DNA from: Firmicutes bacterium UBA5388
GTDB lineage: Bacteria; Bacillota; UBA4882; UBA10575
Direction: 5' to 3'
NCBI GenBank assembly: GCA_002409975.1
Contig: DHOO01000072.1
Span: forward strand, 1 to 47,071
Length of the DNA stretch: 47,071 nucleotides
The notes below the pieces were generated by a model. That model was given only the letters and a program-made list of their open reading frames with translations, searched no databases and was not told where the DNA came from. The position numbers and the translations under genes were made by a program. Each line of letters starts with the position of its first letter. Positions within the stretch are counted from its first letter, which is position 1. Shown here in pieces: positions 9,208 through 17,305 of the stretch.

Positions 9208-9285
9208 TCGAGGTTTGTCGACTCACCTGGCCTCATTTTCATCACTTCATGTGTGCGGGCGGTAGCCAGCATGAGCAACTACCTA
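9208..9285 (+). repeat. Dispersed element fragment, inner module only (copy G)
   Basis: This is the inner module of the dispersed family in plus orientation: GTCGACTCACCTGG, then TTTTCATCACTTCATGTG, then GCGGGCGGTAGCCAGCATG and GCAACTACC. Neither terminal inverted repeat is recognisable. CTGGC near its start pairs with GCCAG. It ends about 20 bases before the start codon of the CBM9-like gene and is open in that gene's frame, giving a false N-terminal extension. Confidence 0.75.
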
Positions 9286-9305
9286 CCGTGGAAGGAGCGT
9301 TGAAA

Positions 9306-9950
9306 TTGAAAAAAAGTCTCGTTTCAACCCGGTGGCTTCTTCTTATCCTGCTGATGGCTTTCTGGACAATCTCAGTTATTGCTCAAGAACGTTTAGAGGT
9401 CATAAAGGTTAAAGATGATTTTAATTATCAACAACCATTATCGGAATGGGAGAAAAATACGGCAATTCATCACCTTTATTCTTCCGAAGGAGGAGTAGCG
9501 CTCCGATTATACACTGGGTTTGATCACAACTTTCTTTATCTTGGCTTTTATGTTACTGATCCTTTTCTTACTTTTAAGGATGATTTTTCATTAGATTTTC
9601 AAGGAAGCGATCATCTTAGAATATATTTTTTTACTTCTGGTAATGCTCAGTTAAAAGAACCAGTAACTCTTTATCTTTTACCGAACAGCAAAATAAAGGA
9701 ACCACTTTTTAACATTTTAGGCGCTTCTTGGCGTCGACAAGCTATTATCGTACGCTCTGTTTTGGAGATACGAGACTACTTTATGGCGGTGGCTATTTCG
9801 TTGGCGGAGTTAGATCTATCTCCCCGCGGAGGGCAAAAATTAGGTTTACAGATCCTGATTAATGATATTACTAGTAAGGGCGAGACTAAAAAACATTGGA
9901 TCTTTGGAGAAAAAGTTAATGATTACGAAACTTTAGTCTTTTCACATTAA
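9306..9950 (+). CDS. Secreted protein with CBM9/DOMON-like beta-sandwich
   Basis: A protein of about 214 residues. An N-terminal signal sequence (KKS, then hydrophobic WLLLILLMAFWTISVIA) indicates export. The rest resembles the family 9 carbohydrate-binding/DOMON fold: LYLGFYVTDP, a GSDHLRIYFF strand pair, and the AISLAELDLSPRGGQKLGLQILINDIT pattern. No enzymatic domain is attached, so it would be a stand-alone binding module; the ligand is unknown. The TTG at 9306 is chosen because GGAAGGAG (9290-9297) is 8 bases upstream. A longer frame from 9174 is open but its first 40 residues come from the dispersed repeat. It lies between gpsA and spoIVA and ends at a terminator. Confidence 0.7.
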   Translation: MKKSLVSTRWLLLILLMAFWTISVIAQERLEVIKVKDDFNYQQPLSEWEKNTAIHHLYSSEGGVALRLYTGFDHNFLYLGFYVTDPFLTFKDDFSLDFQGSDHLRIYFFTSGNAQLKEPVTLYLLPNSKIKEPLFNILGASWRRQAIIVRSVLEIRDYFMAVAISLAELDLSPRGGQKLGLQILINDITSKGETKKHWIFGEKVNDYETLVFSH

Positions 9951-9983
9951 GAGTTTTGCTAAAAGCTTGTTAAAAATAAGACT

Positions 9984-10010
9984 AAAACAACCCTAAGGGT
10001 TGTTTTTTTT
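9984..10010 (+). terminator. Intrinsic terminator
   Basis: The near-perfect palindrome AAAACAACCC-TA-GGGTTGTTTT is followed by more T residues (to 10010). It ends the operon that includes the CBM9-like gene. Confidence 0.9.
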
Positions 10011-10388
10011 GTCCTATTTTTTCAAACCTTACATATAAATAATCTAAGGAAATTGCCATAATTACCTTAAGAATCCATTTAGCTAACCTGGAGAATACTC
10101 TTACCGCTCGCCGCTGGTCTCAAATTTTGCATTCAATATTATAGAAAGCTCTTAATCTTTTTTGATTAATTCGCAATGAGAATTTTAATTCTTTAAATTT
10201 AAATGAGATTAAAGACAAATGAATTATTTTGAAATTAAGTCATAACAAGGGATTATCTGTTGTATATATGGAGATGAATACAGAATTGAAAAAAACCATC
10301 CCTGAAGAATTGATAATCAGTTTGGGGGTGTGCTTAGTAAATCATTTATAACTATCATTTAGGTTGAAGAAGAAAAGGGGGGAGGAGG
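10011..10388. other. AT-rich gap before spoIVA
   Basis: There is no credible gene here. It holds one end of the dispersed element (10048-10071, listed separately) and AT-rich palindromes such as TTAATC-TTTTTT-GATTAA near 10155. No convincing sigma-E promoter for spoIVA was found by eye. Confidence 0.5.
10048..10071 (-). repeat. Dispersed element, solitary terminal repeat (copy I)
   Basis: GGAAATTGCC then ATAATTACCTTAAG is the reverse complement of the right end of the family (CTTAAGGTAATTATGCAATTCC) with small changes. No partner end or inner module was found nearby, so it looks like a decayed remnant. Confidence 0.6.
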
Positions 10389-11864
10389 ATGGAGCGGTTT
10401 GATATCTTCAGAGATATCGCCGAACGCACGGATGGGAATATCTATATTGGTGTGGTAGGACCAGTGCGGACAGGGAAGTCAACTTTTATAAAACGTTTTA
10501 TGGAATTAATGGTTTTACCTAACATTGAAGATCTTTACCATCGGGAACGAGCACAGGATGAGATGCCACAAAGTGGCGCTGGAAAAACAATCATGACGAC
10601 AGAACCTAAATTTATTCCGGATGAGGCGATTCCTCTAAAAATCGACAATGTTGAGCTTCAGGTTCGTCTCGTTGATTGTGTGGGTTATACTGTAGAAGGA
10701 GCCAGGGGTTATATGGATGAAACGGGTCCTAGAATGGTGATTACTCCCTGGAACTCTACTCCTGTTACCTTTCAGATGGCGGCAGAGATGGGAACCAAAA
10801 AGGTCATCCAGGATCATTCCACCATTGGATTAGTAATTACAACAGATGGTAGCATTACTGAGATTTCTCGTGAAAATTACGTTCTAGCTGAAGAAAGAGT
10901 GATTAACGAATTATCGGCTCTAGGTAAACCTTTCGTTGTACTAGTTAATTCTGTTCATCCACAAGCTCAGAAAACCGTGGAACTGGTTGAAGAATTAAAA
11001 GATAAGTATAAGGTGCCGGTGCTTTCTGTAAATTGTTTGCATATGGAGCAGACTGACATTAATCGGATAATCCAGGATGTTTTAAAAATGTTTCCAGTAC
11101 AGGAAATTCAAATAGACTTTGCCGACTGGATTGAGGAACTCCAACCAGAACATTGGTTACGGAACAAGTACGAAGAAGCGGTCTTGGCCGCAGTGGCTGA
11201 AGTGGAAAAGGTTAAAGATGCAGATCAGGTTATAACTTTTCTAGAGAATATTGAACATATGGATGAGGTATACCTTTCTAAAGTTGATTTAGGAAAGGGA
11301 ACAGTCTTTATTAAGATTCAAACTGCAGAAGCGCTTTTTTATCAGATATTGGAAGAAATTACTGGTCTAGTTTTAAAAAACAATGGTGATCTTTTAAGAA
11401 ATATACAGGAATTATCTATGGCTAAAAATGAGTACCAGAAAATAGCTGGGGCGCTACAACAAGTTAAAGAATTGGGATATGGATTAGTTATGCCACAGGT
11501 AGAAGAGATTGAGTTTGCTGAACCGCAACTAATTCGCCAAGGAAGTAGGTGCGGAGTAAGGATAAAAGCCTCGGCTCCTTCTTATCACTTTATTAAAGCG
11601 AATATCCATACGGAAGTCATCCCAGTAGTTGGAACTGAAAAACAAGGAGAAGAATTTGTTCGTTTTTTAACAGAAGAATTTGAGAAAAATCCAGAAGGAA
11701 TCTGGAAGACTGAGTTTTTTGGTAAGACCCTCCATGACCTGGTGAAAGAAGGGATTCAAGCCAAATTAAGCCGGATGCCTGCCCATGCTCAGGAAAAGTT
11801 ACAAGAAACTTTGAGTAAAATTTTGAATGAAGGCAGCGGAGGTTTAATCTGTATTATTATTTAA
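10389..11864 (+). CDS. spoIVA: Stage IV sporulation protein A (spore coat basement-layer ATPase)
   Basis: A 491-residue protein, almost the length of the B. subtilis protein. SpoIVA polymerises in an ATP-dependent way around the forespore outer membrane and is the platform for coat assembly. The start MERFDIFRDIAERTDGN is typical, the Walker A is GPVRTGKST (K30), and the C-terminal tail GGLICIII matches the conserved hydrophobic end that docks on SpoVM. The Shine-Dalgarno GGGGGAGGAGG is very close to the ATG. It is monocistronic: a 438-base gap before it and a terminator after it. Expression in the mother cell (sigma-E) is expected from family knowledge, but I could not see the promoter. Confidence 0.98.
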   Translation: MERFDIFRDIAERTDGNIYIGVVGPVRTGKSTFIKRFMELMVLPNIEDLYHRERAQDEMPQSGAGKTIMTTEPKFIPDEAIPLKIDNVELQVRLVDCVGYTVEGARGYMDETGPRMVITPWNSTPVTFQMAAEMGTKKVIQDHSTIGLVITTDGSITEISRENYVLAEERVINELSALGKPFVVLVNSVHPQAQKTVELVEELKDKYKVPVLSVNCLHMEQTDINRIIQDVLKMFPVQEIQIDFADWIEELQPEHWLRNKYEEAVLAAVAEVEKVKDADQVITFLENIEHMDEVYLSKVDLGKGTVFIKIQTAEALFYQILEEITGLVLKNNGDLLRNIQELSMAKNEYQKIAGALQQVKELGYGLVMPQVEEIEFAEPQLIRQGSRCGVRIKASAPSYHFIKANIHTEVIPVVGTEKQGEEFVRFLTEEFEKNPEGIWKTEFFGKTLHDLVKEGIQAKLSRMPAHAQEKLQETLSKILNEGSGGLICIII

Positions 11865-11884
11865 AAAATCGCTCCTAATCTGGG

Positions 11885-11909
11885 AAAGCCGTGTGATTCA
11901 CGGCTTTTT
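11885..11909 (+). terminator. Intrinsic terminator of spoIVA
   Basis: The stem AAAGCCGTG (11885-11893) pairs with CACGGCTTT (11899-11907), loop TGATT, and is followed by a T-rich tract. Confidence 0.9.
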
Positions 11910-12096
11910 ATTTTTTTATTTAAGTCACTAACATCTCTGAAGGACCGATGATTATTGAATTAAAGTAAATAAATTTAGATTAGACAGAAGGAGAAAGGGG
12001 AATTATCTAGAATAGATAAATGCAATTTACATGGTAACTATTAAACAGTACTTTTCATAATGCACCTAACGTGTGCACCGGAAGGAGGTGAGGCTG

Positions 12097-12372
12097 ATGA
12101 CAAAAACCGAATTAATTGATCAGGTTTCAGAGAAAAGCGGTTTAACGAAAAAAGACTCGGGGAAAGCCGTTGATGCTATTCTTTCAGCGATGACTGAAGC
12201 TTTAACGAATGGAGATAAAGTACAACTAGTTGGTTTTGGCAGCTTTGAGGTAAAGGAAAGGAGCGCCCGGACCGGACGCAACCCACAGACTGGAGCTGCG
12301 ATCGAGATTAAAGCCAGAAAGGTTCCGGTCTTTAAACCGGGAAAAGCATTAAAAGAGGCTGTTGATAGGTGA
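12097..12372 (+). CDS. hup: HU family DNA-binding protein
   Basis: A 91-residue histone-like protein that bends DNA nonspecifically as a dimer. The sequence covers the whole HU fold: helices at 1-40, then GFGSFEVKERSARTGRNPQTG (DNA-binding arm) and FKPGKALKEAV at the end. The ATG at 12097 is preceded by GGAAGGAGGTGA; a GTG at 12073 opens the same frame but would place that site inside the gene. It follows spoIVA, as often in Clostridia, but has its own terminators on both sides. Confidence 0.97.
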   Translation: MTKTELIDQVSEKSGLTKKDSGKAVDAILSAMTEALTNGDKVQLVGFGSFEVKERSARTGRNPQTGAAIEIKARKVPVFKPGKALKEAVDR

Positions 12373-12448
12373 CTTCCTATCAGGGAAGGACCTTACAACC
12401 GTTTTACTGATCATCCTCTGGTGAAGGATACAATCTATACAGTACTTA

Positions 12449-12478
12449 AAAAGGCCCTCCCGTATAGGGGGCCTTTTA
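12449..12478 (+). terminator. Intrinsic terminator of the HU gene
   Basis: The stem AAAAGGCCC (12449-12457) pairs with GGGCCTTTT (12469-12477) around CCCGTATAGG-type loop bases. It is the only strong stop signal before lepB. Confidence 0.85.
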
Positions 12479-12538
12479 TCATATTTTAAAAATAGATGGA
12501 ACTGTATGTTGGTTTTTTCGTTTCTACATATGTTTTAA

Positions 12539-12710
12539 GAAATTGCCTAATTCAATTATTTAAGATTTGACCACAAGAAAAATCTTTTATACTTGCCGAG
12601 ACGCCTGACTCTGATTTTCATCACTTCACGTGTACGGGTGGTGGCCAGTGTGACCGATTAAATACTATATATTGCGGTCAAATTAATCTTAAGGTAATTA
12701 TGCAATTTCC
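12539..12710 (+). repeat. Dispersed MITE-like element, copy B (complete, with inner module)
   Basis: This is the best complete copy, 172 bp. The left end is GAAATTGCCTAATTC, then TTTAAGATTTGACC. The right end, read on the minus strand, is GGAAATTGCATAATTACC, then TTAAGATTAATTTGACC. The inverted repeat is therefore about 36 bp with a few gaps. Between them are the spacer (ACAAGAAAAATCTTTTATAC) and the inner module (CGCCTGACT, TTTTCATCACTTCACG, GGTGGCCAGTGTGACC). It occupies most of the HU-lepB gap and may be co-transcribed with lepB. Confidence 0.85.
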
Positions 12711-12746
12711 TCATTTTATTGATGGCGACCATGGAGGAGATAAGAG

Positions 12747-13316
12747 ATGGATATTAAAAAGATCATACGAGAGATTTTAGAGGTTGTTATTCCAGCTCTC
12801 CTATTATTTCTGGTTTTAAGAGCATTTGTGGTTGAGGCGAGATATGTTCCCAGCCCATCGATGCGTCCGACGATTATCGAATGGGATCGTTTTTTGGTGG
12901 AGAAAGTTTCTTATCGATTTCGCCAACCACAGCGGGGAGATATTATTGTCTTTCATCCTACAGAAAAAGCTAAGCTTTTAGCTAATGAAGAACAGATCCA
13001 TCGTGATCAAAGACCAATAGTGCTTAATGATTTTATTAAACGGATCATCGGACTTCCAGGAGAAACAGTAGAAATTACCGAAGGTAAAGTTTTAATTAAT
13101 GGCGCCCCCTTGACAGAAGAGTATATCTCTCCTGAACGCCGTCCGATCTATGAATATGGACCAGTCACGATTGGCGAAGGTGAATATCTAGTATTAGGAG
13201 ATAATAGAAACCAAAGTTGGGATAGCCATTATTGGGGATTTGTTCCTCGAAAGAAGATTGTAGGACGTGCTTTCTGGCGCTTTTGGCCTTTTAATCGGGT
13301 GGGAAAAATTCGTTAA
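12747..13316 (+). CDS. lepB: Type I signal peptidase
   Basis: A 189-residue membrane-bound serine protease that cleaves signal peptides of exported proteins. There is one N-terminal transmembrane helix (about residues 10-28), then the catalytic Ser in PSPSMRPT (S38), the catalytic Lys in IKRIIGLPGE (K98), and the box GDNRNQSWDSHYWGFVP. It is of short Gram-positive type with the active site outside the membrane. GGAGGAG lies 7 bases before the ATG. It is flanked on both sides by copies of the dispersed element. Confidence 0.97.
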   Translation: MDIKKIIREILEVVIPALLLFLVLRAFVVEARYVPSPSMRPTIIEWDRFLVEKVSYRFRQPQRGDIIVFHPTEKAKLLANEEQIHRDQRPIVLNDFIKRIIGLPGETVEITEGKVLINGAPLTEEYISPERRPIYEYGPVTIGEGEYLVLGDNRNQSWDSHYWGFVPRKKIVGRAFWRFWPFNRVGKIR

Positions 13317-13338
13317 AATTCCGAAGCCCCAGATGTAA

Positions 13339-13457
13339 GGAATTGCCTAATTCAATATTTAGGATTAACCACAAGAAAGATCCTTTATGCTTATCGATTT
13401 ATCTGGCTATTTTCATCACTTCACGTGTGCGGGCAGTAGCCAACATGAGCGATTACC
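13339..13457 (+). repeat. Dispersed element, copy C (left end plus module, right end missing)
   Basis: It starts GGAATTGCCTAATTC, continues TTTAGGATTAACCACAAG and ATCCTTTATGCTTATCGA, and then the inner module with CTGGCT (13403-13408) and the partner AGCCAA near 13438. It stops after GCGATTACC without a right terminal repeat. It begins 22 bases after the lepB stop and ends about 28 bases before the MBL start codon. Confidence 0.8.
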
Positions 13458-13484
13458 TGAAAAGTGACAAAAGGGAGTTATTAT

Positions 13485-14117
13485 ATGAGATTACAACAAT
13501 TTGTCCTTGGAGACTTAATGGTTAATACCTATCTTTTATGGGATGAAGAAACTTTAGAAGCTGTGTGTCTTGATCCAGGAGAACCGATCCAAGAAATTTT
13601 AACAGAAATCAAAAAAATGAAGCTGAAACTAAAGTATATCCTCCTTACCCATGGACATTGCGATCATATCTTAGGGGTCAATGAATTAAAAGCTAAAACT
13701 GGAGCCTTAGTGCTAATTCATTCTGCCGACTCCTCGATGTTAACTAACCCAGTCCTCAATTTGTCTTCACTGTTAGGTGCTGAGGTGGTTGTGAACGCGA
13801 CGGATCAGTTACTGGTGGATGGTGATATCTTATGTTTGGGCGCTCAGATGCTAAAGGTAAATCATACCCCCGGTCATACCCCAGGAGGAATCACGATAAC
13901 TACCCCTGGATTGCTCTTTGCTGGGGATGTTTTGTTTGCCGGGAGTATTGGCCGGACCGATTTACCTGGTGGTGATCAGGAGGCTTTAATTGGTAGTCTG
14001 CATCGTTTGCTACAATACCCTAATGAAACCCGAGTTTTTCCTGGTCATGGTTTGGATACGATGATTGGTCGCGAAAAACTGGTCAACCCTTTTATTAAAA
14101 ATATGGTGGGACAGTAG
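13485..14117 (+). CDS. MBL-fold metallo-hydrolase (glyoxalase II-like)
   Basis: A 210-residue metallo-beta-lactamase-fold hydrolase. Metal ligands are visible: THGHCDHILG (HxHxDH), the His of HTPGHTPGG, the bridging Asp of FAGDVLF and the final His of FPGHG. The family includes hydroxyacylglutathione hydrolase, but Clostridia members of this type mostly lack a known substrate. The ATG at 13485 has AAGGGAG 7 bases upstream; a GTG at 13464 in the same frame lies at the border of the repeat and is less likely. Its TAG is followed immediately by the hemZ ATG. Confidence 0.92.
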   Translation: MRLQQFVLGDLMVNTYLLWDEETLEAVCLDPGEPIQEILTEIKKMKLKLKYILLTHGHCDHILGVNELKAKTGALVLIHSADSSMLTNPVLNLSSLLGAEVVVNATDQLLVDGDILCLGAQMLKVNHTPGHTPGGITITTPGLLFAGDVLFAGSIGRTDLPGGDQEALIGSLHRLLQYPNETRVFPGHGLDTMIGREKLVNPFIKNMVGQ

Positions 14118-15593
14118 ATGGCTTCTTATTCTCTTAGATGTAATTTACCAGATAATCGGAGAAACATGGAAAATATAGTGGCAGCGGCTGATCCTGACGC
14201 CTTTTTTAAGGAAGAGGGGAAGATTGATTATCAGATCGAAATCTTTGTAACGATTGACAGTAAGGGGATAGCTTGCCGAGGTAAGATTGGTGGTCTGCAA
14301 CAAGCAGAAATTTCTTTCATCGATACAGAGATCATCAACTTGTCTTACTCTGCTAGCGATTATGAGCAGCGCAAAAAAGAGGTAGTCCGTAGGGGAATAT
14401 TAGAACTACTTAATAAAATCGGGACACCAAAACTTCCCTGGGGAATACTAACAGGAGTACGACCTACTAAAATTTATCATTATCTTAGAGATCTGGGGTT
14501 TAGCAGTTGGGAAGTAAAAAACAAACTAGAAGGCCAGTTTCTACTTTCAACGGAGAAGGCTTTACTTTTAGCGGCAGTGGGAGAGACCCAAAGACCATGG
14601 CTAAAAGCAGCGGCAAAAAAAATCAGTGTTTATATCGGAATTCCTTTCTGTCCTACAAAATGTGGGTATTGTTCTTTTGCCTCTTATCCATTGGCAACCC
14701 ATTCGCACTTAATAAAAGGTTTTCTGGAAGCGCTTGCTTATGAGATAAAAGCAATTGGGAAAGCACTCCAGCTTGTCGACCTTCCTTTAGTAAGTCTATA
14801 TATTGGTGGTGGGACACCTACAGTATTAAGTCATCTACAATTAAAGGAACTTTTAGCTTTAATCAGCCGAAACTTTTCTATCGCTGGCGCGATGGAATTT
14901 ACAGTAGAAGCGGGACGACCTGATACTTTAGATCAGGATAAACTAAGGATCTTAAAAGAGTTTGGAGTAACTAGAGTAAGTGTTAATCCGCAAACGCTAA
15001 ATGCCCAAACTCTAGTTAGGATTGGTCGTCAACACACTTTGGAAGAGCTTGAAAAGGCTGTGCAACTGGTCCGTGAAGTAAAAATCCCTTGTTTAAATAT
15101 GGATATGATCATTGGTTTACCCGGAGAAGAGGAAGAAGACTGGGAAAACACTCTTCAAAGGCTTTTCTCTTATCAGGCAGAGAATATTACAATCCATACC
15201 TTAGCTCCCAAAAGGGCAGCTGCTTGGGATTTTTCTCAAATAAAAAATAAAATTGAGGAGGCGAAGGTTTCCGGGTGGTTGAGTCAAGCTGCTCAAAAGA
15301 TGCAAGCCAAGGGTTATTACCCCTATTATCTTTATCGACAACGGAGAAGCGTTGCTGGTCAGGAAAATATCGGCTATACCTCAAAAGGATGGGAAGGGCT
15401 CTATAATATTCTAATGATGGAGGAACGTTCCATTATTTTAGGTTTAGGGGGAGGAGGGATGACCAAGTGGTTTGATCGCTCTACTTTAAAAGTAACACGT
15501 ACTCCTAACCCTAAATGCCCAGCTACCTACCAAGGGCGAATTCAGGAATTAGTGGCGGAAAAAGTCAATAAGCTATTGCGGAGTGTTAATTGA
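14118..15593 (+). CDS. hemZ: HemZ-type coproporphyrinogen III oxidase-like radical SAM protein
   Basis: A 491-residue cytoplasmic radical SAM enzyme of the HemZ branch, close in length to the B. subtilis protein. The N-terminal about 170 residues are HemZ-specific (TGVRPTKI), then GIPFCPTKCGYCSF holds the cluster ligands C178, C182 and C185. The HemW/HemN-like core shows YIGGGTPTVLS, VSVNPQTL and MDMIIGLPGE. Its part in anaerobic heme synthesis is not proved for this branch. It is fused head to tail with the MBL gene (no gap), and the pair precedes hisS-aspS, an arrangement common in Clostridia. Confidence 0.93.
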   Translation: MASYSLRCNLPDNRRNMENIVAAADPDAFFKEEGKIDYQIEIFVTIDSKGIACRGKIGGLQQAEISFIDTEIINLSYSASDYEQRKKEVVRRGILELLNKIGTPKLPWGILTGVRPTKIYHYLRDLGFSSWEVKNKLEGQFLLSTEKALLLAAVGETQRPWLKAAAKKISVYIGIPFCPTKCGYCSFASYPLATHSHLIKGFLEALAYEIKAIGKALQLVDLPLVSLYIGGGTPTVLSHLQLKELLALISRNFSIAGAMEFTVEAGRPDTLDQDKLRILKEFGVTRVSVNPQTLNAQTLVRIGRQHTLEELEKAVQLVREVKIPCLNMDMIIGLPGEEEEDWENTLQRLFSYQAENITIHTLAPKRAAAWDFSQIKNKIEEAKVSGWLSQAAQKMQAKGYYPYYLYRQRRSVAGQENIGYTSKGWEGLYNILMMEERSIILGLGGGGMTKWFDRSTLKVTRTPNPKCPATYQGRIQELVAEKVNKLLRSVN

Positions 15594-15618
15594 CAACCTA
15601 AAGAGCATTAGGTACAAT
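15590..15618 (+). promoter_or_regulatory. Sigma-A promoter of the foldase gene
   Basis: A perfect -35 TTGACA (15590-15595), a 17-base spacer and -10 TACAAT (15613-15618, 5/6). The predicted start near 15625 gives a 70-base leader. The -35 overlaps the hemZ stop codon. Confidence 0.8.
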
Positions 15619-15694
15619 AGGATGAAGATGCTAGTGATTATTAATTAGATTTATTTGTTACTGAACCTAAAACAAAAACTAAGGAGGAATTTTT

Positions 15695-17218
15695 TTGGCT
15701 GGTTTAATGAATATTCGCCGGTTAACTCAGTCTCTATTGAAACCGGTCGTTATTATTTTAGTTTTAGGAATGTGTGTAGGGATGTTCTACGCTTTTCCAC
15801 GCTTTGGTGGCGCGAATGATCGCTCTCTCTATAAAGGACCTTCAGTCCGGGTTAATGGTGTAGCAATCAAAGATAAAGAGTTTAATGATATCTATGGTCG
15901 TTTTTTGCAGCAATTTGGTTCTTACATGAGTGAAGAAGAAATGAAAACAAGGACCATGGAGTATTTAGTAGAACAAGAAATAGTAAAGCAGGCTGTTAAA
16001 GAACGCAAGATCGCAGTATCTGCTCAAGAAATCGATGATTTTTTAGCGAAAATTAAAGCCTACAACCAGATTAACACAGAAGAAGAAATGGAGATGTTAA
16101 TTACCCAGGTGGGGGCTAAAAGCCTTAAGGGACTTAAAGAAATGCTCCGGGAGATTCTTGCTGAGCAAAAATTATATACGATTTTAGGCAAAGAAGCGAA
16201 GCTTGTAGTAAAAGAGGAAGAAATCGTAGAAGCTTATGAGGAGATGGAACCGGCTCATATTTTGATTTCTACAAGTTCACAAGTGAATGATCAGCCCCTG
16301 ACTGCTCAGGAAGGTTTAAAAAAAGCACAAGAGGTATATAAACGGCTGCAAGCGGGAGAGAGTTTTGAGGATTTGGCGAAGGAATACTCGGATGACACCA
16401 GTAACAAGGATCAGGGTGGACGTTTAGGTACCGCTCCTATCGCTTACTTTAAAAGCTCTTTTGTTCCCGAATTTGTTGAGGCTGCCTTAAAACTAAATTC
16501 AGGAGAATTTAGCGCTCCGGTCAAAACTCAATTTGGTTATCACCTCATTAAGATTATTAATAAAAAATTAGCTCAAGGAGAAGACTGGGAAAAAGAAAAA
16601 GGGAAAATTAGTGATGAAATCTTTTCCCGAAAATTTCAAACTGAGAAGAAAGAAGAATGGGTAAAAGAGCAACGGGATAAAACAGCTAAAGTTGAGATTT
16701 TAGATCCAACCCTGCTTGGTTATCATCTTGCACAAAAGGAGAAGTGGGCTGAAGCAGCTCAAGCTTATGAAAAAGCTTTAAAAGATAAAAGATATAAGAA
16801 TGATCTCAGAACTTTCCTTGCGTTAGCAGAAATTTATAAAGAAGCTAAAAACTTTGATGCTGCTCTTGATGTATTTCTGCGCTTACCGAAAAATTTAAAG
16901 GAAGATTTTCAAGTATATATGACGAAGGCGGAAATCTACAAAGCTAAAGGCGACCAAGACCAGATAAAACAGGCTTTATTAGGGGCAGAGACTAAAGCTG
17001 GAGATGAGATTTTCCTTCTTAACCAGGTACTGGCGAAGATGAAAGAGCTTGAGTTGACAACGGAAGCCAAAGCCTTGGAAGACAAAATTGCTGTTATTCA
17101 GGCTAGAATCGCCAAAGAACAAGAAGAATTCAACAAAATCCTCCAAGAAGAGCAGGAGAAGATTGGGGTACAAAACCAAGAGGAAGAGATTGTAGAAACC
17201 CCATCAGATACTAATTAA
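15695..17218 (+). CDS. Membrane-anchored peptidylprolyl isomerase (PrsA/SurA-like) with TPR region
   Basis: A 507-residue foldase. A hydrophobic N-terminal anchor (about residues 18-34) has no lipobox Cys, unlike PrsA. A SurA-like N-domain spans about 45-180. A parvulin rotamase domain (about 188-285) shows AHILIS, GESFEDLAKEYSDD, GGRLG and FGYHLIKI. A C-terminal helical part (about 335-450) reads as TPR-like repeats and ends in a charged coiled coil. It likely helps folding of exported proteins outside the membrane. It starts at TTG (15695) after AAGGAGGAA. It has its own promoter and terminator between hemZ and hisS. Confidence 0.88.
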   Translation: MAGLMNIRRLTQSLLKPVVIILVLGMCVGMFYAFPRFGGANDRSLYKGPSVRVNGVAIKDKEFNDIYGRFLQQFGSYMSEEEMKTRTMEYLVEQEIVKQAVKERKIAVSAQEIDDFLAKIKAYNQINTEEEMEMLITQVGAKSLKGLKEMLREILAEQKLYTILGKEAKLVVKEEEIVEAYEEMEPAHILISTSSQVNDQPLTAQEGLKKAQEVYKRLQAGESFEDLAKEYSDDTSNKDQGGRLGTAPIAYFKSSFVPEFVEAALKLNSGEFSAPVKTQFGYHLIKIINKKLAQGEDWEKEKGKISDEIFSRKFQTEKKEEWVKEQRDKTAKVEILDPTLLGYHLAQKEKWAEAAQAYEKALKDKRYKNDLRTFLALAEIYKEAKNFDAALDVFLRLPKNLKEDFQVYMTKAEIYKAKGDQDQIKQALLGAETKAGDEIFLLNQVLAKMKELELTTEAKALEDKIAVIQARIAKEQEEFNKILQEEQEKIGVQNQEEEIVETPSDTN

Positions 17219-17242
17219 GCTTTTGAATTTGAATTAAACGAT

Positions 17243-17270
17243 GGGTGGAGGGGGTGACCCTTCACCCTTT
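17243..17270 (+). terminator. Intrinsic terminator after the foldase gene
   Basis: GGGTGGAGGG (17243-17252) pairs with CCCTTCACCC (17258-17267) with one G-U pair and a 5-base loop, followed by TTT C TTT. Confidence 0.75.
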
Positions 17271-17305
17271 CTTTAATGTAAAGTATAAGATTTTAGGAAT
17301 GAGGG

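Noticed and set aside
9208..9305. A shared peptide FHHFMCAGGSQ in open frames at 9174, 13385 and on the minus strand at 31621, suggesting a conserved small protein
   Set aside because: The frames are parts of the dispersed repeat. Differences between copies fall at all codon positions, and one copy has frame-breaking indels. The similarity is at DNA level, not protein level.
17219..17305. T-box leader upstream of hisS
   Set aside because: Only 87 bases are available and they hold a simple terminator hairpin; no T-box signature is visible.
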